This document shows positions 25,791 through 32,812 of a stretch of DNA of 64,000 bases, piece after piece (the stretch's first letter is position 1; every line of letters begins with the position of its first letter). The translations under genes were made by a program, and so were the position numbers. This DNA comes from an uncultured Bacilli bacterium (GTDB lineage: Bacteria; Bacillota_I; Bacilli_A; RF39; UBA660). The DNA is taken from assembly GCA_934167935.1 (NCBI GenBank), contig CAKPMH010000002.1:1-64000 (forward strand). Reading direction: 5' to 3'. The notes under the pieces are model-generated. The model saw only the letters and a list, made by a program, of their open reading frames with translations. It searched no databases and was not told the DNA's origin.

Positions 25791-25855
25791 AAAAAATACA
25801 GATTTCTCATTTACCAGATTTTCATTACTTACTAATCTAGAAATGTCTGTATTTT
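25791..25855. terminator. Terminator downstream of the template repeat
   Basis: Long arms AAATACAGATTTCT (25794-25807) and AGAAATGTCTGTATTT (25839-25854) pair with one bulged base. T-runs flank both ends, so it can stop transcription on either strand. On the minus strand it ends the transcript that carries the template repeat. Confidence 0.75.
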
Positions 25856-25946
25856 GTTTTAAGCATTTATTACTATTGCTTGGGAAGTAGAAATTGTTTT
25901 CTATAGCTTTTATATAACCTTAGTCATTTTTAAGTTTTATAGAAAT

Positions 25947-26033
25947 CTGGGCGGACACCGTTAGTGTTAGTCACGGCGTTGTTGTTAGCGTTACCATCAT
26001 TGTTGACGTTCCAAGTGTTAGAGGTACTAGTAT
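25947..26033 (-). repeat. Putative DGR template repeat (TR)
   Basis: This 87-bp segment, read on the minus strand, is almost the same as the last part of the neighbouring pilin gene (26276-26187). The first 18 and last 31 bases are identical. In between, the copies differ mostly where this one has A. Translated in the gene's frame it is rich in Asn (AAC) codons: STSNTWNVNNDGNANNNAV. AAC and GTC/GCC are rare codons in this AT-rich genome. This matches template repeats of diversity-generating retroelements, where reverse transcription mutates adenines. It lies outside any gene, between a hairpin (26045-26067) and a terminator (25791-25855). It is 3 bp (one codon) shorter than the gene copy. Confidence 0.75.
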
Positions 26034-26044
26034 TTCTACACCCT

Positions 26045-26067
26045 ACACTTTCGAGTTACGAAAGTGT
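26045..26067. repeat. Perfect 9-bp hairpin between pilin gene and template repeat
   Basis: ACACTTTCG (26045-26053), a five-base loop and CGAAAGTGT (26059-26067). There is no T-run, so it is not a typical terminator. Many DGRs carry a GC-richer hairpin or cruciform just 3' of the variable repeat that promotes retrohoming. This one is 120 bp beyond the variable repeat and 12 bp before the template repeat. Confidence 0.6.
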
Positions 26068-26115
26068 GTATTACTTCGATTTAATTTTATTATTTTACCA
26101 TATTATATTTTCTTT

Positions 26116-27840
26116 TTATATTTCATATGGACTTGACCATGTACCATTTCCTTTAGAAATGGTAAGATTAGTATCTACTTTTATAACTGGGCGGACACCG
26201 TTAGTGTTAGTCACGGCGAAGTAGTGGTTAGCTAGCCCACCTTCGCGGACGGTCCAAGCGATAGAGGTACTAGTATATTTATTCATTGTCCAATATATTT
26301 CTGCATTCTTAACACAACTCGTCTTTGTATAATTACTTGTTAATATTGTTGATGATTGTCCTGATAACATTTCTCCTACTCTTATTAATCCGACTTTGGC
26401 TTTTATTCCTGTTTCTTCTGTTTCTTCAAGTGGTGTTTTATATGTATATCCCTCACCTATTGCAGTTCCTTGATACCATGTTGTTTCTTTTATTTTAGTT
26501 GAATTATTTAATCCTAACCATGTTAATACATCTCCATTTAATTTGGCTCCTATTCCTGATGTTGTTGTAAATGTATTATCACTTCCATAAGCGACATCTG
26601 TATCATAATAGCCATCATATATTAGTTTTACTCCATCGCTATCTTTACTTACTACTCTATATGTTTTTCCTTCTAATTTTACATATTCTCCACTTGTTAC
26701 TATATTACTTATTGTTCCTGTTTTATCACTTGTTTTATCTTCAGCTAATACATAATAACTTAAAGAGGTACCATCACCTTCTGTGATGGTAGAAGTAGCT
26801 TCGACATTTATAACTGGGCGGACCCCATTAGCATTAGAAACGTCTTCGTAGTTGTCAGCGTCACCATTAGAGTTGACGCTCCAAGCGCGAGATGTACTAT
26901 ATGGTGTCATTGTCCAAAAAAATTGCCCTATATTTAAATAAGATGAAGAAAGGCTTGCTAAATAATATTCATCATATGATATTAATCCGACTTTGGCTTT
27001 TACTTCTTTTCCACTTGTACATATTGTTCTTACTGTATCATCTGTTAAATCGGATTCTATAGTTTCACTACAGAAATAATTTCCTTCTTTTATTATACTT
27101 TTTGTACTATTTAAATGACCTAAAAAATATGTGTTTAACCAATCATGTATATAATCTTTATTTGTGGCATATTTATTTGTGGCATACCACCATCCTACTG
27201 TATTAGATGCTCCATAAGGAATTGATGTTACATTTTCATCTGTTATTAATCTCACTGTATTATCACTATTTATTCCCATTATTCTCCACATAAATCCGTT
27301 ATACCATATATAGTTATTTGTAGAGGCTCCTTTTATATAACATCCTCCCATATATTGATATGTTGTTCCATCTGTTTTACAAGCATTATTTTCATATACT
27401 AATGATTTTGCTTTATCTAGTATTGTACTATTTTTAATTACTATATCTTCTTCTTTTTCTCCACATGCATTTCCTTTTATAGTGGCTTCTTTTCCATTAT
27501 AATATACACTATAATTATTTATACATAATGTTGCTTCTGTTACTCTTCCTTTTTCTATTGTAACACTTCCACTTGTTGGTTTGATTCCTTTTACTTTTAC
27601 TAAACTATTTATTGTTGAAACTTCTCCTGTTGCTATTGTTGGATATTTTGTACTATCTATTCCAGACATTGAATTGCTATATTCTATAGCTTCTATATAT
27701 CCATATGCTGAATCTTTTGCCGCACCCTTTTTAGCATTATTTATCATATTTAATATGATTGGTGTTGTGATTAATGCTATAACTGCTAAAATTACTATAA
27801 CTGCAAGTAATTCTATTAATGTAAAACCTTTTCTTTTCAT
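26116..27840 (-). CDS. Type IV pilin-like protein with two lectin-like domains; DGR target
   Basis: The 574-residue protein starts MKRKGFTLIELLAVIVIL, a prepilin leader cut after KRKG with Phe+1 and Glu+5 and a long N-terminal pilin helix. Residues to about 126 are shared with the neighbouring pilin. Two repeated C-type-lectin/DUF6273-like domains follow (about 140-345 and 360-574), each ending W-T-M-x-x-Y-(T)S-T-S ... GVRPVIxV. The second contains the variable repeat (about 522-551) that matches the template repeat downstream. The first has a related segment (about 314-342). The lectin fold in DGR targets tolerates massive sequence change, so this looks like an adaptable pilus-tip or surface adhesin. 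AAAGAGGT precedes the ATG. No prepilin peptidase or pilus motor is in the window. Confidence 0.88.
   Translation of the reverse strand: MKRKGFTLIELLAVIVILAVIALITTPIILNMINNAKKGAAKDSAYGYIEAIEYSNSMSGIDSTKYPTIATGEVSTINSLVKVKGIKPTSGSVTIEKGRVTEATLCINNYSVYYNGKEATIKGNACGEKEEDIVIKNSTILDKAKSLVYENNACKTDGTTYQYMGGCYIKGASTNNYIWYNGFMWRIMGINSDNTVRLITDENVTSIPYGASNTVGWWYATNKYATNKDYIHDWLNTYFLGHLNSTKSIIKEGNYFCSETIESDLTDDTVRTICTSGKEVKAKVGLISYDEYYLASLSSSYLNIGQFFWTMTPYSTSRAWSVNSNGDADNYEDVSNANGVRPVINVEATSTITEGDGTSLSYYVLAEDKTSDKTGTISNIVTSGEYVKLEGKTYRVVSKDSDGVKLIYDGYYDTDVAYGSDNTFTTTSGIGAKLNGDVLTWLGLNNSTKIKETTWYQGTAIGEGYTYKTPLEETEETGIKAKVGLIRVGEMLSGQSSTILTSNYTKTSCVKNAEIYWTMNKYTSTSIAWTVREGGLANHYFAVTNTNGVRPVIKVDTNLTISKGNGTWSSPYEI
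26187..26276 (-). repeat. Putative DGR variable repeat VR2 (C-terminal)
   Basis: This 90-bp segment encodes STSIAWTVREGGLANHYFAV then TNTNGVRP. Against the template repeat, AAC becomes ATC, ACC, CGC, CAC and TAC, ACT becomes GCT, and GAT becomes GGT. About eleven changes are at template adenines and only about three at other bases, plus one inserted codon (TTC). The 31 bases at its 3' end are unchanged, as expected of the initiation region of mutagenic homing. Confidence 0.75.
26814..26900 (-). repeat. Second TR-related segment (VR1) inside the same gene
   Basis: This segment encodes STSRAWSVNSNGDADNYEDV then SNANGVRP. It aligns with the template repeat with about eleven adenine-site changes but also about six others (for example AAC to AAT, GGT to GGG) and one extra codon. 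It may have been diversified from another template, or be an older copy that has since drifted. Confidence 0.55.
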
Positions 27841-27911
27841 ATTTTACCTCTTTCTATTTTTTCTATATTAATAATACATTATTTTTTAGATTATTTCAAT
27901 ATTTTATGTTG

Positions 27912-28772
27912 TTATATTTTATATGGATTAACATGGAATGTTATAAATTTTATATTTGTTTCTTTTTTTATTTGTTCTTCTAATAAATCTAAAACATTAT
28001 GTATATCTTTTAATGAATCATTTTCATTCATCCCTATATCTGATATTAATTTATAATAAGATCCATATTTTATTAATACTAATTCATCTATTTTTATTAC
28101 TTCTTTCTTATTTAGAATTATCTTTTCTACTTGTTTTGTTAATTCTGTATTAATTTCTGATTCTCCTAATATATTACTCGTGTTTTCTTTAAGTAAATTA
28201 AATCCGGTTTTAATTATAAGTATACCAACTATTAACATTGCTACTTTATCAGCATATTTAAATATTTCAATATATTTATTTAATAAGCATAATATTGATG
28301 ATATTAATACTACTAATGATGATATAACATCTGTTCTACTTTCTAATCCTGATGATATTAATATATTGCTGTTATATTTTTTTCCACATTTTAGTATATA
28401 ATTTGATAATAATAATTTTAATATTATTGTAAAGATTGTTACTATAATTACTATTTTAGATGGTATTGTTATAACTTCTGTAAATGTTTTTATGATTATA
28501 GTAGATCCTAAAAATATAATCATTATAGATATTATCATACTTGTTATATATTCTATTTTTCCATGCCCATAAGGATGATTTAAATCAGCCGGTTTAGACG
28601 CTAATTTACTTCCTACAATTGCTACTACATCTGTTATTAAATCACTAAAAGAATGTAGTCCATCTGCTATTAAAGCACCACTTTGTCCTATTATACCTAC
28701 TAATACTTTTGATATAGATAAAATGGTATTTATAATCATACTTATTATCATTGTTTTTATTGTTTTATTCAT
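27912..28772 (-). CDS. Cation diffusion facilitator (CDF) metal transporter
   Basis: The 286-residue membrane protein has six predicted membrane segments. Metal-site motifs are ADGLHSFSDLITD in helix 2 and SRTDVISSLVVL in helix 5, plus the family loop HPYGHGKIEY. A cytoplasmic ferredoxin-like domain follows (about 205-286). CDF proteins export Zn, Mn, Fe or Co by proton antiport; helix 2 has His/Asp ligands and helix 5 Asp, so Zn or Mn is likely. It is a single gene. Confidence 0.93.
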   Translation of the reverse strand: MNKTIKTMIISMIINTILSISKVLVGIIGQSGALIADGLHSFSDLITDVVAIVGSKLASKPADLNHPYGHGKIEYITSMIISIMIIFLGSTIIIKTFTEVITIPSKIVIIVTIFTIILKLLLSNYILKCGKKYNSNILISSGLESRTDVISSLVVLISSILCLLNKYIEIFKYADKVAMLIVGILIIKTGFNLLKENTSNILGESEINTELTKQVEKIILNKKEVIKIDELVLIKYGSYYKLISDIGMNENDSLKDIHNVLDLLEEQIKKETNIKFITFHVNPYKI

Positions 28773-28857
28773 GAGTCACCTCTATTTATTATATTAATTT
28801 TATATAGTATTGACATTGTAACATTTTAAAATATTTTACTCAATAAAAAAAGCAATA

Positions 28858-29307
28858 TTAATTATTACTTTCATATATTAGTGCTTCATATAATAAATCT
28901 ACTATATAATTAGATGGTTGTAAATTATATTTATTTATGATTATATCTATAATATCATCACTAAATGGTATTTTTAAATAATCAGATATATCTTCTTTTT
29001 TATTATTTAATTCTTTTAGATAATCTAATGTATATGAATTATTTAATATTAAAAGTGGTAAATCTTCACTCCATTTTTTAAATTCTTCTAATATTTCATC
29101 TGTTTCATTTTTATATATAAATTTTTCCTTATCATAACTTATCATTTCTTTTAATTCTGTTAAAGGTATTTTTTCTTCTACTAATCTATAATCAAATCTA
29201 TCTATTAAATTTAAATCCTCTAATTTTAAAGCCGATAATTGTATAATATCTCCCTTTTCTTTAGTAGAAGCCGTTGGTATTAATTCTAATATTATATATT
29301 TTTTCAT
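28858..29307 (-). CDS. Unknown protein with degenerate exonuclease (DEDD)-like pattern
   Basis: The 149-residue protein opens KYIILELIPTAST..GDIIQLSALKLEDL, and later has KWSEDLPLLILNNSYTLDYLKEL. The order recalls DnaQ-type exonucleases (DLETTG ... IxQIGAVxL ... LVAHNAxFDxxFL), but the metal-binding acids of motif I are not kept (LELIPT) and the third motif is truncated. I take it as an inactive relative or a chance resemblance. No membrane segment is present. Confidence 0.6.
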   Translation of the reverse strand: MKKYIILELIPTASTKEKGDIIQLSALKLEDLNLIDRFDYRLVEEKIPLTELKEMISYDKEKFIYKNETDEILEEFKKWSEDLPLLILNNSYTLDYLKELNNKKEDISDYLKIPFSDDIIDIIINKYNLQPSNYIVDLLYEALIYESNN

Positions 29308-29348
29308 TTTATTTTCTCCTCTTTATTTTGTTATTCTAACAAATTATT

Positions 29349-29380
29349 AAAAAAAAATCAATAAACTTTTAGTTATTGAT
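29349..29380 (-). terminator. Terminator of the small membrane protein gene
   Basis: The minus strand has AAATCAATAAC, a short loop, GTTTATTGATTT, then TTTTTT. Confidence 0.7.
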
Positions 29381-29382
29381 TT

Positions 29383-29718
29383 TTATATAGTTGATACTAT
29401 ACCATAAAGAGCAGCTGATGCTCCAACTAATATTAGCATTTCAATTAATCCTGAGAGAATTACAAATGCTATAAAACCACTTGTTTTATTATAGATGAAA
29501 TGTTCTATAGCTGTTGTGATTAATATACTTATAATTAATATCACAAAATAAATAATTAATGTTCCCACTCCTAGTGCATATAATTTTTGAAAAGCTCCTG
29601 CTATAACTATTCTTATTATTTGCCATACTAATTTAAATATAAAAACCTCTTTAAATCCATAGTTTTCAAATAAAAAATACAAAATCAAACATAATATTAT
29701 ACTTAATACTAATTGCAT
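29383..29718 (-). CDS. Small polytopic membrane protein of unknown function
   Basis: The 111-residue protein has three or four hydrophobic segments (about 3-20, 32-48, 52-72 and 80-108) and few charges. No family is recognised. AGGAGG precedes the ATG. It lies immediately downstream of addA with a 25-bp gap and ends at its own terminator. Confidence 0.65.
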   Translation of the reverse strand: MQLVLSIILCLILYFLFENYGFKEVFIFKLVWQIIRIVIAGAFQKLYALGVGTLIIYFVILIISILITTAIEHFIYNKTSGFIAFVILSGLIEMLILVGASAALYGIVSTI

Positions 29719-29742
29719 AGTTACCTCCTTATATTGATTTTA

Positions 29743-32700
29743 TCATATTATAGTATCTAATTTATCAAGAACTATGGAGTATAAGTAAATGTTTACATTT
29801 TTTCCTGTCAAGTTTTCTATATATTCTCTATACCCTCTTAATTGATTTAAATATTCTATATCACTCGTATCTTTTAACTTATAATCAATTATATCTATAT
29901 AATCTTCATATTCTATAAGTAAATCTATAATACCATGATATTCTACATTTTCTTTTTCATATATAAATTCATATTCTTTTATTATATTTGAATTCATTAT
30001 TTTTTCTTTATTAAAATGTTTTAAAAATTTATCTACATATTTATTAGTACTATTTTTAAAATCGGTTATTTCAAATATTTCGTGTAATTTCTTTCCATAT
30101 TCCATTTTTTCTTTTTCTTCTTTTGTTATAATTTTAGTTTGTTTTTTAGAATATGTATTTTCATTTAACAATTGTTTGTCAATTGTTATATTTTTCTCTA
30201 TTATTTTTTCACTATTTGTAGGTATTATATCTAATATATTATTATTTTTACCTATTTTATAATTTTTATCAATATTGATATTATCTATTTTTTTATAATA
30301 ATCTATTAATTCAAATTTTAAAGAGTCAATTATATCTTTAAAACTTCTGTATTTATTTTTTATACTATTTGTAATTTCTTCAGTCATAACTTCTTTATAT
30401 GGTTCTACTAATATCATTTTTTCTTTTGCTCGTGTAAGCGCTACATAGAAAAGTCTTATTTTTTCACTTATTTCTTCTTTAATATAATTTTCTTTCATAA
30501 GTGTTTTATATATAGTATCTCCTATTCCTTCGTTAAAGAATGGAACAATTATTCCATATTTGTTATCATAAGTAAATTTTTCCTTTATATCAGATATATT
30601 AAATGTTTTATAAAGTCCACTATAATAGCATATATAGTATTCTAACCCTTTTGATTTATGTATAGTCATTATTTTAACACTATTTGTGCTTTCTTCATTT
30701 AAAGCATATTTCATTTCATAATTATTTTTTATTAATTCTTCTAAATAGTTACTAAAATCTTCTATAGTATATCCTAATACTTCAAAGTTATCTATGTATT
30801 CTTTTATTTTTTTTATTCTTATTAAAGATCCTTCTATGTTTGTTATTGTAAGTAATTTATTATAATAATCAAATTTAGTTAACAAATTATCCAATAATAG
30901 TTTTGGTGTTAAATTATCATAATTTATTAATATTTCTTCTATATTTTGATATATTATATTTTCTTTAAATGTTTCTTCTTTTATTATCTTATATATTTTA
31001 TCATCATCTAAATTAAATAGAAAACTTCTTGCTATACTAATAAATAAATATTTGAATTCTGTATCTATTTCATTATTTTTAATTTTTAATACTAATTTGA
31101 TTAAATTTTTTATTACATATAAATCCATTTCTTCATTCATTTTTTCATCTTTGATTTGTTTTAATGGAATATTTTTATATGTAAATATTTTTTTATATGT
31201 ATCAAAATTAGTTGTTCTATCCATTAATATTACAAAATCACTATACTCTATATTTCTTACGATATTTTTATCTTTATCATATACTTTGTATTTATTTTTT
31301 ATTTTTTCTTCTATATCATTAGCAATTATAAATGCTTCTATTTCTTCTTTTTTATATTCTTTTATATCATCATAGTCTATTATTTCTATATTATGGTTAT
31401 CTTGTGTTAATCCTTCTATATTATAAGCATTATTTCCAAATATCATATTATGTGATTTTTTATAGTTTGCTCCACCTATATTATCATCCATAATTTTATT
31501 AAATATTTGATTTATATTATTTAAAACTTCTATTCTTGATCTAAAATTCTTATTTAAATCTATTTTGATTCCGTTTGTGTTTTTAGAATACATATCATAT
31601 TTATTTTTAAATATATATGGATTGGCATTTCTAAAACGATATATTGATTGTTTTATATCACCAACCATATAAACATTGTTATTTTCAATTAAATTAATAA
31701 ATTCTTCTTGTATATCACTTGTATCTTGATATTCATCTACAAGAATTTCTTTAAATTTATTTTTTAATTCTTCTTGTATATCTTTATTTTCTCTTATTAT
31801 TTTTATAGATAATTTTGCTATATCATTAAATTCATATACATCATATTTAAATTTGTAATCGCTTATTTTTTTATCTAATTCTTCTATTAATTCTAATATT
31901 ATTTCTGTATACTCTTTTGTACTTAATATATTTTCTTTTAATGTTTTTATATCATAATCAGTTAATTCAATTAACTCTTTTATTATTTTATTTATTTGTT
32001 CCTTTTTTGATTTAATATGTTCTTCCGTACCTTTTTTTAGTGGTGGAAGTTTTATATTTAAATTGTTTCTTATTTCTTCATATGTATTACTATTTAATAA
32101 ATTTATAATACATTCATTTAATGTTTCTATATATGAGCCATCTAATTCTAATGATAAGTCATGTATTATTTCTTTTATATTTTCTATTTTTTCTTTTAAA
32201 ATATTTTCATATTCTTTTATATCTTTATTTATTTTTTCTATATTATAATTATTGTTTATATATTCTTTTATATATTTTTCCTTATCTGTTTTCAAATCTA
32301 TTTTTTTTGATATATCAAGTATTGCCTTTTTTATACTGTCATCATCTTTTATACAAAAAGTTTCTATTAATTTTATGAATTTTTCATTATTATTTTTATA
32401 ATATTCTTCAAATATTTCATCTATATATTTATTTTTTTGGATATTAATTATTGATTCATCTATTATACTTACATTTGGACTTATATTTAATATATAATGA
32501 TATTTTTTTAGTACTGATAGTGCGAATGAATCGAATGTTGTTATATAAGCAGAATCGATTAAATTTAACTCTTCTTTTAAATCTTCATTTTCTTTTATTT
32601 TCTTTCTTATTCTTTCTTTCATTTCTTTAGCTGCAGCATTTGTAAATGTAAGTATTAATAATTCATCTATATGAGTGCCTTCTTTTAATATTCTAAGTAC

Positions 32701-32808
32701 TCTTTCTGATAAAACTGCAGTTTTTCCACTTCCTGCTCCTGCACTTACTATTATATTAGTACCACTTTTATTGATTGCTTCTAATTGCTCTTCTGTCCAT
32801 TTTGGCAT
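29743..32808 (-). CDS. addA: ATP-dependent helicase/nuclease subunit A (AddA)
   Basis: AddA is the UvrD-like helicase-nuclease of the AddAB complex, which resects double-strand breaks for RecA loading. Visible blocks are Walker A in VSAGAGSGKTAVLSE near the N-terminus, DEYQDTSDIQEEF (motif II), GDIKQSIYRFRNA, VKIMTIHKSKGLEYY and RLFYVALTRAKEKM. A C-terminal PD-(D/E)XK nuclease domain reads GIIDLLIEY ... IDIIDYKLK. Its 1021 residues are slightly short for AddA (about 1200). The ATG at 32808 has AGGTGAT upstream and follows the addB stop by 4 bp; a GTG six codons earlier overlaps addB. Confidence 0.95.
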   Translation of the reverse strand: MPKWTEEQLEAINKSGTNIIVSAGAGSGKTAVLSERVLRILKEGTHIDELLILTFTNAAAKEMKERIRKKIKENEDLKEELNLIDSAYITTFDSFALSVLKKYHYILNISPNVSIIDESIINIQKNKYIDEIFEEYYKNNNEKFIKLIETFCIKDDDSIKKAILDISKKIDLKTDKEKYIKEYINNNYNIEKINKDIKEYENILKEKIENIKEIIHDLSLELDGSYIETLNECIINLLNSNTYEEIRNNLNIKLPPLKKGTEEHIKSKKEQINKIIKELIELTDYDIKTLKENILSTKEYTEIILELIEELDKKISDYKFKYDVYEFNDIAKLSIKIIRENKDIQEELKNKFKEILVDEYQDTSDIQEEFINLIENNNVYMVGDIKQSIYRFRNANPYIFKNKYDMYSKNTNGIKIDLNKNFRSRIEVLNNINQIFNKIMDDNIGGANYKKSHNMIFGNNAYNIEGLTQDNHNIEIIDYDDIKEYKKEEIEAFIIANDIEEKIKNKYKVYDKDKNIVRNIEYSDFVILMDRTTNFDTYKKIFTYKNIPLKQIKDEKMNEEMDLYVIKNLIKLVLKIKNNEIDTEFKYLFISIARSFLFNLDDDKIYKIIKEETFKENIIYQNIEEILINYDNLTPKLLLDNLLTKFDYYNKLLTITNIEGSLIRIKKIKEYIDNFEVLGYTIEDFSNYLEELIKNNYEMKYALNEESTNSVKIMTIHKSKGLEYYICYYSGLYKTFNISDIKEKFTYDNKYGIIVPFFNEGIGDTIYKTLMKENYIKEEISEKIRLFYVALTRAKEKMILVEPYKEVMTEEITNSIKNKYRSFKDIIDSLKFELIDYYKKIDNINIDKNYKIGKNNNILDIIPTNSEKIIEKNITIDKQLLNENTYSKKQTKIITKEEKEKMEYGKKLHEIFEITDFKNSTNKYVDKFLKHFNKEKIMNSNIIKEYEFIYEKENVEYHGIIDLLIEYEDYIDIIDYKLKDTSDIEYLNQLRGYREYIENLTGKNVNIYLYSIVLDKLDTII

Positions 32809-32812
32809 GTTA

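Noticed and set aside
25512..25930. Reverse transcriptase or Avd gene near the template repeat
   Set aside because: All frames were read; only DUF4143 ATPase remnants and non-coding sequence are present.
25947..26033. Reading the template repeat as the tail of a third pilin gene
   Set aside because: No upstream coding sequence is attached, a hairpin and gene end lie directly before it, and its uniform AAC codons fit a template better than an expressed gene end.
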